Notes: generated by a model from the letters alone, not told the origin. 64,000 nt of DNA from Casuarius casuarius (GCA_003342895.1 PTFA01000087.1:1512708-1576707); one strand, 5' to 3'. Positions 1 to 13,651 are shown, counted from the first letter of the stretch. Program-made: numbers and translations.

Positions 1-3000
1 TTAGAAGAGAATCTGGGTTCAGTTAACTGCCTTTTGACACCCCCCAAACTCTGCCTCTGAAACTCATCTCATATAGAAAATCCCAATCCAGGCTGTCTTC
101 AAAGGCTGGGCACAGACTGCTCCACAGTTTGAGCTCCACAACAGGGTGATGGGTAATTTCAGTAGGCTTTTACCCTTCCTCTTGCCTTTACAGATTTTAG
201 GGCCAGCAAGGAACATCTCTAGTTTGACCATTGTGTAGGAAACACAACATCCTTTCTCACAGGATTACGTGAGAATAGGTATCTTTTTCAGTGGTGGTTT
301 TCTTCTCTCATTGTTTAACACTGAACAGAGGAACTTAAAACAAGCAAGCACACAAGACAGTAAGAGGGGCTCACTTTGCCCATGCCTATTGTCAGCCCAT
401 TTGCTTGAACGCAAGGAAAAGAAAGGCCAGGAAGAGAGAACATGAGTGTCACATTTCTGCCTAGCACACAGCGGAAATGTAAGCTTTACACGCTTAAATT
501 CTTTAGAGCTTTTAACATCCTTAGGGCATAAAACCTGTTTTCATATCAGTAGTGCTCAATTTTAAATTGTTTTCCCTACACTGGATACTTAACTTGTAGG
601 ATATCAAAACGCTGCTGTAGTGTCAGCTGAGAGCCTGGAGAAGAGATCAGCTATGGGGAATTTCCCTCAATTGCTCAGTTAGTCATAAAAAAGAAGTGTT
701 AACTGTGTATTGCAGGGACTGCAGTTTGTTTTGTGTTTGTATTCTGCCTAGCACAGGGTGGTCTTAGTTCCTGAACCCTGGGGTTTTAAGACACAATAAA
801 TCAAATCACCAATAAACGATACTAAGGCAGATAAATGGGGGACTGGAACTATTTCTTAAATAAGCATGACTGAGGCTACCAGAATTAGCATCTACAGGAT
901 TTTCCATATGCTACAAAATAATTACAAGACATGGACAGGATTAAAACTTGAAAGAAAAGAGTTGAAAGAGAAAATGCCAGGGTGTGCAGCAGTGTATTAT
1001 CAATGTTAGGAACCTGACACCCTCCCCCCCCCCAAAAAAAAAAAGCAAAGGAAAGAGGAATACAGAATTTACTGTATATGCTTATGCTATCATAAACCTC
1101 ACACCTTGTCCATGGCCATTCTTCAAATGAGATTTTCAGGCAAACTTTGAGAAACAACAGTAACAAGGTATACGCAGTGTTATAGGTGAGGGGGGAAAAA
1201 TTATCTTCTGACCTCTGTTAATACTGTGTATCCTGTCTAGCTTCGGGTAGTCGTACAAACACACACTTATAAGCCTGAGTGTCCAAGAAATTGTTTAATA
1301 ATGATAAATGAACAAAAGTCAGGTAAAATAAAAAGGAAAGTCGTCTCACAGTGGAATTACACACTGGAGAATTCATTTGGGAAGCATGCCGTAATGCCAA
1401 ATTTGACCCAGACAAGCAAATCTCACAAGCTTGGATCCAACCTCTGGCTTCTTATCTGAACTTTCCAAGCTTCTCAGTTACACAAAACTGGCCTGGACAT
1501 TTTGTGAGAACAGGCTCTCTCTCAAAATTTCCAATACTTTCTATCTTCAGGGGTGCCAGAATTACCACAAGAATGTCTTTCCTGGCACTCTGAACTGGAT
1601 GGAGTCAGGCCTCACTGATAGGATACATAAACTGGGAATGATGCTTTATTTTGTTATGCCAAGCCAAGCCAATCGACTATTTTGGTCTGATAACCTGCCG
1701 ACAGCAGCCTTTGCCTGGTGTTTGTGGGGGGAGGGAGGGGAAGATCTTAGTGGACCCTGACAAATGTAAAATCCTGGTAAGGAAGCCACCCCCGCATGAC
1801 CACAAAGCCAGGCTAACAACCACTGGAGCAGCCAGGAGTGAATCAAGACTTTGTATATCATTAGTGCCTGTACTTTAAAAGGTAATTAATACTATACAAC
1901 CAACTCACACCTATAAACTAACATAGACGATAGCAGGTGTTCCTCTTGCATGGGCAACCGGATGGTAAAGTAATTTACTCATTGGAATCAATGAGAATTG
2001 CCATATTCAACCAGTTCTCTGGTATTCCTCTAAATCAGGATATATGCAGTTAATCAAGGGAAGAGACATAGCCCTGTGTTCTTTCAGGAGAGAACCTGGA
2101 AGGGATATTTTATAGAACGAAAAATTAATATAACGGTAAAAAGAAAGCCAACACTACTGGCTTATGGAGGGGATGAACGAGAACATCCAAGCTGGCTTAA
2201 TGTCCTTTCTGGAAGAAAGTTTAACTTCTCTAAGTGTNCTAATTTCCTTTGAAACCAAGACAACAAAGTGTAATGATTTCTTTTCTTCCTACTTTCTACT
2301 TTGGATGGAAAATAAAGTAAGTAAAAGTAACAGTTACAAGTCACCAGATGAGGAACTTTTGGACTTAAGTTGTACTTAATGAAAGGAGGGTCATTCTTAA
2401 ACTGTGTAACGTCGCTGTTGTAAATGTTTGCCATTTTTTTCCCTGCCTGACCTCAGATAAACCATTCAAGCTGAAGACAGGCAAACAATCTCCAATTTTT
2501 AAAGCAGTCACTATGAGTCAGGATAAAAATATCCCTATCTAGCAACAACATACCATCTTGGAACATTTATAACTCCACCTGTTCTGCAATAAGAGCACGC
2601 CTAATGTATATAAACTAGTCCAGGACACAACAAAAAATCCGGAGGAGGAAAGATTAGGTGTTAAAGGCATCAAACTTGCCTGGGGAGGTACCTTATAAGA
2701 CTAGCTGGCTATTTAGTTGTCTCCTTAAGGAGACGTTTCTTCAACTGACCCACTTTGCCTCTAGAGAAGGAAACTGAAGAATAACAACCAGTATACAGTA
2801 ATACCATCCCGCTAATTTCCTTTTAAGTTCAAATTGCAACTTCTGCATCTCTTTATATTCTTGGGAACAACATTCTAAAAAATACCTTAATCCCAAAATA
2901 AATTGATTAAATTCAAGCATAAGCAAATATAACATCTTGGGTTGAAAAATCCTGGAATTGATCTAAAGAAGCAACGTCTCNGCTGACTTCAGTGCCTTTT

Positions 3001-6000
3001 GGATCATGGCCATCAGCCGTTCTAACTGCGCATTGCCTACAATTTCAGGATAGCTGCACTCCCCTTCGAAGTTGCTTCACACATTTCAGCAAGTACACGA
3101 TGTTGCATCTATTTTTGCTGCTAATGGTTGCAACTTGAGGAAAATCTATGAAGTAACAGACTTGGCGCATTTTTCTGCTTCAAGAGGAGACTTCTAGATG
3201 GGACCAAGGATACAAAATCACAGAGTCAATGTACAGCAAGCAATAATTCCAGTCCGACCTGCTGTGGTCACCACAGGAAAGTGTCTTCCATCATTTCCAT
3301 CCTCCCTGGTTGTGTGGTCAAAAAGGTATACAACATGCTACATCACTTGTTTTACAGAATAACGGCATGCCTTTCAGCTGCCAGCAAGATAAGTGCTCAT
3401 ATGTTTCCTGGATCACAGGCTTCCAGGAGCTAAAGATGGAAAAATATCTATTAATTCATCCAGTCCACCTTCCTCCCCAGAGGCATATAACCCAAGCTAC
3501 CAAAGCATGACCATCTTTTTCAGCAGACCACAGCGGGGAGTTCAGAAGTTGACTCCACCCATATGAATTGTCCTGTTTAGTAAAAATCTTTGTTTCTAGA
3601 TAGAAAGTCTCCACCCTAATATCCTAATTCAGCCAGGGGTGTTGCTACTCAGAGCTGCTGGCCCTGCAGTACATTTCCCAGGCTTCTACAAACTCCACTT
3701 TAAAAAAACCCAAGCAACAACACTACCAACATTTTTCATGGAAGATTATTTAACAGCCCACTAGATCATTCCATCAAGAAGCTTTTCTGTTGTTCAAGTT
3801 ACATTTTCTTTTGCAGCCCATTAAGTCTAGTTAGACCCCCTCGGTAAGATATAAATGATTTATCCCTTTTGTGAGTATCCACTCCTGTAATTGTTGGTGT
3901 CATTGCCTCCACTCAGCCACCTCTCAGATGACCTATACATATCAATAATTTTAAATCATTCCTCATATATCAGCCCTTTTGGTCTCCTAATCAGCTCTCT
4001 TGTTTCTTTCCCTTTCATCCTTTCAAAGGGTAGGTGTCCTGTATTTAATCCAGGGAGCCAGAGGCATCCACACAGTGCATGTAAAGCCTATTATTCTTTC
4101 ATTCATAATCAGGATGTGATGGACAACTGAACTGCCATACATTATTGCTTCACTGCCACAGCCATGTCTGATTATAGGCCCTTGGTTTCTTTCAGTTTTG
4201 CAACTGTGTACTCTTTCACATCCAATATGCATGTTAACCTGTTGTTCATTTTATTTTCCTATTTCTGTCTTTCATCGTCTTTAGATTCTTCCGCATTATT
4301 GATCTGTCTGCACTGAGGGACAGCTCACTGCTGATAGCTGCAGACACCTAAGTTTTGCACATGAAAAGGTAAGACAGACAGAGCTCTTCTAAAGCTTTTC
4401 ATGTTTTCTTTGGTTGTCATCATCTTGGCTTTTACATCATGTCAGCTGTAAGCATAAATTCATTTTATTCTTATACAGGAGCTGCATCACCAAGTTTCCC
4501 CAAAGAGCTACTGCTTTCTTTGTTTGCACAAGCAGTATAAAAGGTATGTGCGTGGTGATACCCAGTATCTTCCAGATCAAAACTGAGCCCCCAATCACTC
4601 TTCAGAATCACTCTTCAGTCACTCAGCCTGATCAACACAAAGAAGTATATTGTGGCTAGCTGGTGGGCAGGAAAGGATTTTACAGTTCCTGCGAGTCTCA
4701 CAGCAGTTACAGGGTAATGTGACAGAACGTAAACATCTTTGAAGTGAAAATAGCTTAGAATAAAATTGATGTCTTATTTTTCTGCACTTGTCTTTGTGTC
4801 AAAGTAGCCTTTAAGCAGATCTATAATCATTACAAGTAACATTCTTAAACACCATTGTCCAAGCGAGGGAATGCCCAGGATCGTTATGTGACATTTTCTG
4901 ATTTAGCTGTCAGGTTTCATTTAGCATTCTGCACTGTTCCTACAGTTTGGCTTGCCTGAAAATTTTAAATGCAAATGTGTTTGCAGGGTGGCATAAAAGA
5001 ACGATATCAGAATTTTACCTCACAACACAGTTCCTCACTCGACTTTATTTCCTTCCTTTTCCTCCCTCCCATATACACAGATTTTGCAGCTATTAAAAAT
5101 GCTTAAACAGGAAAATCTTTACTTATTATTTTTCCTATTAAAGACTTCCACTGGCCTTTTTGCCTGACCAGACCTAAAACACAGCTCAAACAATGCTTTA
5201 AAATAATCTATGGCTTAGGCAAGCCATATCTTTAATAGAAATTAATAACAGTACTTAATTCAAACAATCCTCATATGGTATTTTCCATCTTCAAAGGAGT
5301 AGGTATGCACCAGCTAGCTAATCACCATTTTCTCCATACCCCCAACTTCCCATTCTTATCCTACCAAGGCACAAGGAAAGCAAACACCCCAGAGAGGACC
5401 TGCTTCTCCCCGAGCATTTGTCATTTTCAGCTCTTTGTGCTCAGAGTCAATGAGTCTTAATGTAGGCAGATAATTACCAGCTCTCATAATTCAGCAGTTC
5501 CTTGAGACACTGTGGCAAGGGCTATAGGAGAGGCAAAATGTTCATTGATCTTAATCCAAAGACATTTTCATAGTAGTAGCATTAAAACACCTCAAACACT
5601 GTTAAATCATCAGAAGTAGCCCCGAGAGCTTGCTTTCTGGTGTTACTATGTTCTTTCCTGTGTATGGGACCAAACACTTGTGCAAATCTGGGCACAATTT
5701 AAGCATAGCTCATCAGTTTGCACCGAGGTATATGAGATCAGAATATGTGCCATAAATTATAATCTCACTATAGTACAGCAAAAAACCTCTATCTTCTCTT
5801 CAGAGAACATCCTTTTCATTTTGCATTTGCAGTTTATTATCAAATACATATGCAAGAGTGATGTGTTAGAGGCAAAGAAGGAAGTAGGCTAGAACAGCTA
5901 GTATAAATCGTCAGAGCCTTCAAATTTGGCTCAATCTACCTTGTTTCAGTTAATCTCTATTACAATATTTAACTCTGCTGTTGAAACAGGAAATACTATT

Positions 6001-7588
6001 TTTATGCATTACCTATTATTTTCATTCAAAAATTAAGTGCCACTTACAGTTCTATTACAGATCTAGCATTTTTCCATGTGTATTTATGGAGCAGTACATT
6101 AATCCTGCTGGCTTTTACATNAAAAAAAAAAAAAAAGTAATCTTACTGACTTTCTTTATTGTGGATACATTTTACAACTACAATTCTACATGCCATAAAA
6201 AAAAAAAATTAAAAGAAAATGCCTCTAGAGTACAAATCAGGAGGGGGGGAAAAGTGACCGTAAGTGAAAGATCAGATTTATGGAAGTCCTCAGGGCCTGA
6301 TTTTCACAAGACCTTAAGACTCTGAACTTGACCCACACTACTGACTTGCACAGACACACTTCTAGCAAGGTTTCCTGAAGAACTTCTGATAGAAAACTTT
6401 GAGAATAATAAAATACCCTTGCCTCCCCCAACTCCCCCCAACAACAAAAAAATGCCTAAAATCTCGCTCATTATGCCAGAGCCTAAACAGAGGCCTAACA
6501 GTGTTAATAACCTGGCTCTGTCTTGGCTGATGAGTTTTTTTGGAAATTCTTGCTACACTTGCAGTGTCTTTCACTGCAGTTCCACTGGGAACAGATCTTA
6601 ACTCCATGTTCCTTCCAGAGGCTTCCCCTAATTAGATCATTAATAAGAAAAGGAAAGATGAAGCATCAAGTCATTCAATCAATGGTATATACTATAAACA
6701 TGAAATCCCTGTCAATATGTGTTTCATAGTAAGTAAAATATCAATAGACTACCATGGAAAACTGAAGTTGGATGCAGTATTCACCCAACTCCCGGAATTA
6801 AGTTTTAGATACGCTGTTCTTTGGCTAAAAGAGAAGTTACGAACAAAGAACAGTTTTGCTAGGCAGCACCACCCTTCTAAAAGTCCAGCTGGGTACAAAA
6901 TGCCAGGTGTGTCTATTATTCTATAGGCAGTCTATANTGAACCACTCCATTTATTCAAACTGCATGAAAACTGTCTAATAATCACCTAACAGTCTTCTCT
7001 TTCTTAACAGCTAATAGGTGTGTGAGACTTAGTTTTCTTCCCGCCTCCCCTTCTCCTCTGTCTCGTTATTTAAGTGAAGCATCAACATTTACTTTTAAGC
7101 TTTTCCAAGATCATATCTTCTCATTATTAATCAGCATGCTGATAAATGCAAAAACTGATTGTTTCCTGCAATTTAAAATGAAATGTTTAAAAGTACACTG
7201 GCTGGAAATTATGAACACTAGAAAAGCTAAATCATTTCCTTGATGCTTTTTCTAAGGCTGTCTGCTCTTGTTGCTGCTACAGTATTAAAACACTGGCATT
7301 CATCCAATTTAATGTATTCTTGAAGAAAATGAAGACACCAGACCTTTATCAATGATCACTTATAAACTGCCAAAATTATCAGCGACTGCACACACGCACG
7401 CAAATTGAAGCATACGAGCCCATCTTTTCCAAAAGCTACCGAGGATTATACGCTTAGGGATGGAAACATGCAAAATCATTCTGCAAAAATCTTACTCATG
7501 CATATAGATCTTACTTGTGTGAATAAGGCTTACAGGAGTCAACCCACAGGCATCACATTTAGAGTCAACTCCAGTTACCTGAGATAGC
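1..7588. other. Non-coding stretch, no gene recognised
   Basis: AT-rich sequence with no open frame that has convincing protein character and no repeat family I recognise. It holds a C10-A11 homopolymer junction at 1024-1044, an A15 run at 6122-6136 and isolated undetermined bases at 2238, 2981, 6121 and 6937. If the minus-strand exon at the CpG island near 7.97 kb is real, this whole stretch is that gene's first intron, or part of it. The longest frames (109 and 114 codons) are rich in Cys, Leu, Phe and Lys and contain homopolymer translations, as expected of chance frames. Confidence 0.5.
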
Positions 7589-7638
7589 TATTTCAGACTG
7601 GAAAAAAAGAGAAAAAAAAAGGAAAGAAAAAAAGAGAT
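7589..7638 (+). repeat. Purine-only tract
   Basis: A run of almost pure A and G with several A-runs, just left of the CpG island. It is a low-complexity tract. No unit is regular enough to call a microsatellite. Confidence 0.6.
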
Positions 7639-7964
7639 GACTGTCTGCACAAATACTAATTTAATATTCATGCAGAGCGTGAAAACTGCGAGCCTAAGGT
7701 CTACAGAGCAACCTAGAATTAACAGCAGCTAATTACATAAACAGGGAGCAGAGTTGTATTTCATGGCACCCGACAGGAGCAAACAAAGCCCGAAGTCCCC
7801 CCTCACACCATGGCGACAAGCCCCCTCAAGGGCTGGCACTGATCTCCCCCTGCTAGAAACCCCTCGCTCCCCGCAGCCTCCCCTTCAAACGCCCCGCTCG
7901 CCCCGGGCGTCCCCTCCGCGGCGTGCGCGGCCGCGCCGCCCGCAGGTGCCCCGGCCCCACTCAC

Positions 7965-8284
7965 CGTGCGCGGCCGCGGGGAAGGCGCCNNNNNNNNNNN
8001 NNNNNNNNNNNNNNNNNNNNNNNNNNNNNNNNNNNNNNNNNNNNNNNNNNNNNNNNNNNNNNNNNNNNNNNNNNNNNNNNNNNNNNNNNNNNNNNNNNNN
8101 NNNNNNNNNNNNNNNNNNNNNNNNNNNNNNNNNNNNNNNNNNNNNNNNNNNNNNNNNNNNNNNNNNNNNNNNNNNNNNNNNNNNNNNNNNNNNNNNNNNN
8201 NNNNNNNNNNNNNNNNNNNNNNNNNNNNNNNNNNNNNNNNNNNNNNNNNNNNNNNNNNNNNNNNNNNNNNNNNNNNNNNNNNNN
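7965..8284 (-). CDS. Candidate first coding exon, signal-peptide-like (partial, in gap)
   Basis: On the minus strand the bases left of the gap read GAFPAAAH, then a split codon beginning with G, followed at once by the consensus splice donor GTGAGT (7959-7964). A small-residue tail of this kind, ending in phase 1 at a CpG island, is the classic end of a signal-peptide exon. The hydrophobic core and the start codon would lie in the undetermined bases 7990-8284, so the exon's left boundary in the gene is unknown and the coordinate given is only the gap edge. Sequence above 8285 would be 5' UTR or promoter. The product is not identified. The call rests on about 25 bases plus context. Confidence 0.4.
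7990..8284. other. Assembly gap (295 N)
   Basis: A run of 295 undetermined bases inside the CpG island. Both flanks end on the same GC palindrome, GGCGCC (7984-7989 and 8285-8290). Extreme GC content is the likely cause of the missing sequence. The true length may differ from the number of Ns. Confidence 0.99.
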
Positions 8285-8599
8285 GGCGCCTCGCTCGGCC
8301 GCGGGGCTGCTCTGCAGGGCGGCTGCAGAGCGCGGAGCCGCCGGGCGGACCCCTCCCTGCCCCAGCGAGCGGCTCGACCGGCGCCGCTGAGGCAGCGGGT
8401 CGGGGACCGGCTTCCTGCGGGACAGGTGCGGGCTGAGCCGGGAGGCGGTGGCCACGCGCGACGTCGCCCCCCGCGGCAGCCCCCGCGGGGCGGGCGCGGG
8501 CAGCAGCAGCCCCCGGCGCGGCTGTCCGTGCAGGCTCGCAGCCGGGGCTGAAGCCGCCTTTTCACAGCTGTGTATCAAAACCTGCGGTTTCACTTGGTC

Positions 8600-11108
8600 T
8601 GCAGCTGGTAGTTTTGATCTGAGTGGTTGGATTCAAAATGCGCCCCGCAGGGATCTAAACCAAAGGAAGTTTTATACAAATCAGATCTGCCACGAGTTTC
8701 AGCCACATCAAATCGTAGCTCGTTTGGGGGATCTGGCAGGCTGGCGCTTTGGTTTCCTACCTGCTGCCGCTGACCTGGGTGAGGGAATAATGCTGCCAAG
8801 GAGCAGTCTGCACTGGTGGCTGTACGCTTGGATGTTAATGCTATTGCACCGTGTCACCGTACTGTCAGCTTCAAAATACGTGGTCTGCCCCATCTCAAAA
8901 AGAGGCTGCTTACACTTCGATTTCTTTCCTTGTTGGTGGAAGCTGGACACTGGTGACTTTCTATATGGAACTGATCCAGTAGTTGTTCAGACTCTAGTCA
9001 CTTTGTATAGTAATACTGTACGAAGGAAGGCAACAGAGGATTAAAACACGGGAGAAGCAGTAATGACTGTACGAAGAAGGACTCCTCATTTTCAGTGTTC
9101 AGGCCAAATTCTGCTGTGCTCTTAAAGCAATGAATAAAGTACACAGTTGGCTATTTTCTGATTGCAAAGAGGACAACAGTAGTGCATCAGTTGTCACTCA
9201 GTATTTCTACCTGCAGAATTCATGATGTCTTTTTTGATTGAACAGCAAAACAACCAAGTCCATGACTAAGCAGTCCACGAATCATGTAACAAATAAAATG
9301 ATATTCCTGCATAGAAAGAAGCCATGATTTCTCATCAGCCTAACTGACCACAGAAATCCAAGGAAGATAGATAACTTTGCCCTCCTAAATCTGAGGTGGA
9401 GGAATGAGGGGAATGTCCCTGACTGCAATGGAAAGAGGCAATCTCTGAGGAGCAGGGAGCACTCTTCTCTCCGGGTCTGGCATTTTTTCTTCAGTACCAT
9501 AGCCATTTTTTCATACGGTAGTACTCTAGGATGAGGTAAAACCACCGGAAGAGACACACTCATCAGTGCCTGTTTCCGTTTTAGTCGTGTCATTTTTTGA
9601 AAATCTAAACTGAATGATTAAAGCACAGTTAATTTGCACACAAAGGAACCTGAGCTGGGTCTTTGATCTAGAGGTGTCACAGAATCACTACGAAATGAGA
9701 CCTTGCTTTTTTGGCGTGACCTCTTTTCTGAATTTGTCATCAGAAGTCTCAAATATATTTATTTAGTTAACAAAGCAAAAATGTAGAAATCACATTACGT
9801 ATGGAAGTTNACCAGAAGTTTTGCTTAAAAACTATATATTCGCTAGCAAGCATAAAAAGCAGAGAACTAGTGCTTTCCATCTGATTTTAATGATGACTAG
9901 GCCCTAGGATCACACCTGGATCTGAATGGACAACCTCTCTACACCCCTTCACAGCCCAGCTGACTTCTGCCACCACTTCAGAACAAGCAGGGGCACAAGG
10001 ACCCTTCCGTTAGGAACATCTTGCAGGATCAGGGCTTTACTTTGCAGAATTAATTTGTAGTTGATCTTTGTTAGGTGAAATATCATCCCAATATATGGTA
10101 TCTTGGAGTCAGAAATATTTAGTTATGCTTGGTTTTTGCAACAGAAAATAGTACCAAAGCATTCAAACTAATTTCAGTGCCAGATGGAGTAACAGAAGTC
10201 AGAATACTCTCAAGTCCTTTGCTAACAGCAAAATGCATCCAGTTTCTTCAGAAAAAAAAAAAAACAAAACAAAACCTTCACTGGCAAGATCTTCCTATTA
10301 AGGTCTCAATCACACAGCTTTTACTAGTGTAAATACAACAGATCATAGACAGAGCTAAGTACATTATAGCCACATCAATAAAAGTTCTAACATGGACACA
10401 GTAACAGTGCAAAGAAAACACCAGCTGATTTTATTGTTCCCCATCACGTCTTCCCTGATATAACTGCATCTAAAGGGGACTAGGAATATTATAACTAACT
10501 ATCCCAGGTACCCAAAGCAGTGAAATGTTCTAATGTAGACAGCCCATAAGAGAGTGATTTGTGTGCAGGTACCAATTGTTAGTTTTTTTCCCTATCTTAA
10601 AGGATATAGCCAGAGAGAAAGAAAGCTTTCTTCAGTACAAGTATAAAATTAGAAATGATCAAACAAAGCATGCCCAGGAAGACAGCAGAAGCTAAACCAA
10701 CAGACAGATCAGCCCTGTTCTCTGTCTTTTAGGTCCTCCCTTCCCAGAGCCAGTTTTAGATTCTTGCCTGAAAATACGCTCCCCGTGAAGCAGGAGGAGT
10801 GGGGAGCCAGCCGCAGGAGTGACTAACACAGGAGGATGCGCTTGCACCGCTTACTGTTCTTCACCTCCTCACAAAGACGCTTTGCTAGCTGGCCACGTGC
10901 AAGAGCTGCCAGGCACGTTCACACTGCGAAAGCCAGAGCCACTGCCTTGCGTGTACAAACACGCTCTCAGTCGGCTGTCGAGGGAAGCAGAAGTTGTGCT
11001 GCCAGGATACAAAGTTTCTCTGCCTGAGGGAATCTGCCTAGCAGAGGGTCTGTGCTTAGCGAGGTAAATTTGCCCCACGAGGGTGCCAGGTCTCAGTGGC
11101 TATCCTAC
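8600..11108. other. Non-coding stretch, no gene recognised
   Basis: Sequence to the right of the CpG island. A 198-codon plus-strand frame (8448-9044) starts inside the island and runs out of it. Its first part is Arg/Ala/Gly-rich island sequence and its second part is Cys/Trp-rich, so I treat it as a chance frame. An undetermined base lies at 9810. Nothing else is recognised. Confidence 0.45.
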
Positions 11109-11186
11109 CGACAGTACCAGATCTAACTTTGACATCTCTTTGTGGTCCTGCACTGCGTGACCAAAGGGAGCAGAAACATCACGGAG
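11109..11186 (-). CDS. Weak candidate internal exon, unknown product
   Basis: A 78-base segment that is open in one minus-strand frame (26 codons, beginning LRDVSAPFGHAVQDHKEMS). It follows a pyrimidine-rich acceptor ending in AATAG and precedes GTAGGA, a weak donor. It would start and end in phase 0, which fits the phase-0 end of the candidate exon at 17.63 kb. The donor is poor and a segment of this size is open by chance fairly often, so this is a low-confidence call. Confidence 0.15.
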
Positions 11187-11189
11187 CTA

Positions 11190-13610
11190 TTGACGGAGAT
11201 ATGGACAGAAACAGCAGCAGCTTCAAAGTTAGATGACCACATTTATGATTTCCCTTTACTTCCCTCAGATGATGTCCCTGAGGAGGCTTGATCAGATGGC
11301 AAAAAGCAACAAGAATATTTGTGAGGAGCAGGGCTGCTACTGTCAGCAATGTTAATCACCAGGCCAATCTGAATGGCAGCAGTGAAGGCTGATGCGGACG
11401 GCCCAAGCAATCTGTATAAGCTGTGCTGAGCTAGGCTGCCAAGCTCAGAGGCAGCGCTGTGAGAAGTATGTCCACATGTTGTTGAAGACTGCTGCCACAG
11501 AGACAGGAGACTGGTAAAGATAATTTTAAGCCAACATTTCTCAATCTCTTGTAGATTGAGGTGGCACAGTTTTCACATGTCTCAGCTATGAGAGCAGAAG
11601 GAATACGTAAGGCTTTTGAAAATGTAGGGTGCTAGCTGTTAGCATTTTTTTCTGGTGCCCTCAGCAGTTTACAATTACCAAAACAAGGGCAAAACTGCTG
11701 CCTCCTGAAGTAAAGGCTGCACAACAAAGTTGTGGATGGAAGGAAATCTGCACTAGAACAAGCACAGGAAACCACAGAGCTGAAGAAAGGATGAGTTAAT
11801 GGAAAAAAGTTGATGTGCTCATACTGGGTAAGCACTGTGGAAAACTACCAGCTTATATTGTCGAAGAGTATCACTGCCAGAGAGTGTCCTCAGTTAAGCC
11901 ATAGCATCCCCACTCCAGGCAACTTCATTCCACAGATATTACTGGAGGCAGAAATTTCCTTCCATCTGCAAGAACAATACCTCTCTGAGCAGTCATTTTT
12001 CTAAACAATGAAGTGAGAACATTGAGCAACCCAAGTTTTCACTAGCTGGTTAAAATTAATATAAGACCAGATTTACTTTATTGCACAGAGTTACAGTTTT
12101 TCTGTGTGCACTTGTTTTACATGTCCCTACTGTTGAATCCCCTCAAATTATAAGAGTGATTTTTGTCAGCACCGAGGGTGAGAAGTTAGAAGGAAGTGAA
12201 GATGAAGTGTAATCACAGCACTTTAAATGCTGGTTGTAATGCAAAGGACTGTAGATACAAGGACAGACTTAGTGGGAAAGGAAACCTACCCAGACAACTG
12301 AGGCTCAAGTACATAATTAAATGACTTTCTCAGCTATGGACAGCTGGGATAAAGATCTCTAACTCCTGTTCTTAATTTAGTGACTAAGCTATAAGACTTT
12401 GCTTCCTTCTTAGCTTCAGTGTCTCAGAATTGGGATGCTTGTATCACATAACCTTCTTCCCACACCCGTTTTCCAGCTGCAATGTAATTACTCCTAACTT
12501 AGTATAGGAAGCCTTTTCTGTATTGTTTCTTGGCTAGTAAGATTATGCACTGTAGATGTCCTTTTCACCTGAAAAGGAGAGCTCTCCTCTGATTAAGAAC
12601 GCCTCCAGGCAACTGTATCCTACCTTTCTTAGGAGATCACTGTTTTTTGCTATGAGCCTTAGATGAAATGAGAATTAGGAACCAAGGGGGATCCGATTTA
12701 CAATATAAGGGATAATAATTTGTTTTTCTGTAGTGTCTTTTATCCAAGAATACGTGTTTCGCTAGCATTAATTAATCAGCTCTCTCAAAGCATCCAGGTG
12801 AGACAGCAATACCTATTTTAGAAAATGGAGGTGTAAGAGCAGGTGTGAGTTGCTGCAGGTCACGTAGCAAATCAGAGATGTACCACTGATATATGTCTTA
12901 GACATCTTTTTCCCTATGTCATATTGCTTCTTGGTGGTCCAGAAGCTTTCTGTCTTCAAGGTGCCTACAAGTACTCTGATAAGTTAAATGCAAGTACTGC
13001 AGTGACTCTGTAAATGAAGATGGCTGCCACCAAGCATTCACCGTACACAAAGAGGCTTGAACACGAGAGCCATTTTTTATTTTGAAGTTGTTTTGGCCAA
13101 CATTGGAGGATGTATATAAAATGTACCAGAGTTTCCAACTTGACAATCAGCAGAGAAGGAAAAGGAACTGCTATTTAGCTGACATTGCGAAAACCAGCAT
13201 CTTTGATGATGCAATTCAGTGCAATGTCAGCCTCAAGCATATTTACTGGTAGCAGTACCGCAGTACTCTGCAGAGATGCCAGCCAGGATCACTGCTCTTT
13301 TTGTGCTTAGTGGTGTTCAAACGCATGCTCGTGTGAAGCAGGGCAGGAGCCCACAGCCCTGAACCTGCCACCCCAGAGACTAAATGGCTATGAACCACAG
13401 AGGGGAGAGAGACACCATCCTTCTTTCTCTTGATTTTATCATGATTTGTAAACTAATCCAGATTGGGTAAGTCAGTAATTTTCAGATGAAGCTTTCATTA
13501 GGAAAAGACACTCAAAGCCAGACTGAAACTTCTGATCCAAATCAGAGAGACTTCCCCGAGAATATATGACACATCTGAGATCTGAAAACATTTATCTAGG
13601 GTGCAAAAGG
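11190..13610. other. Non-coding stretch, nothing recognised
   Basis: Mixed-composition sequence with only short open frames. I see no recognisable mobile element, RNA gene or regulatory motif cluster. Confidence 0.45.
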
Positions 13611-13611
13611 C

Positions 13612-13651
13612 TTTGCTTGATTCATATGCGGGTTTTGCTTGATTCATATGC
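13612..13651 (+). repeat. Two-copy tandem duplication, period 22
   Basis: The 18-base word TTTGCTTGATTCATATGC occurs at 13612-13629 and again at 13634-13651, a spacing of 22 bases. It is a small local duplication. Confidence 0.9.

Larger units (their letters stand above)
7790..8560. promoter_or_regulatory. CpG island (probable promoter), interrupted by gap
   Basis: Base composition changes abruptly from AT-rich to very GC-rich, with dense CpG dinucleotides and repeated GGCGCC, CGCGGC and GCCGCGG words on both sides of the gap. Vertebrate CpG islands of this kind usually mark promoters and first exons. Outside it, CpG is scarce, as expected of methylated vertebrate DNA. A minus-strand splice donor on the left edge suggests transcription toward lower coordinates. 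A weaker plus-strand donor-like site (CAG then GTGCGG, near 8424) means a bidirectional promoter cannot be excluded. Confidence 0.85.

Noticed and set aside
6037..6104. Minus-strand segment between a T-run acceptor and a GTAAGT donor
   Set aside because: The T-run contains an undetermined base and is likely a simple homopolymer; the peptide is unremarkable and far from the other candidates.
7754..8593. Frames of 150-265 codons across the gap on both strands
   Set aside because: They are open only because undetermined bases cannot form stops. Only the short piece next to the minus-strand donor is kept as a candidate.
8448..9044. 198-codon plus-strand open frame starting in the CpG island
   Set aside because: First part is Arg/Ala/Gly-rich island sequence, second part Cys/Trp/Leu-rich with no motif; there is no splice or family support and GC-rich islands commonly hold long chance frames.
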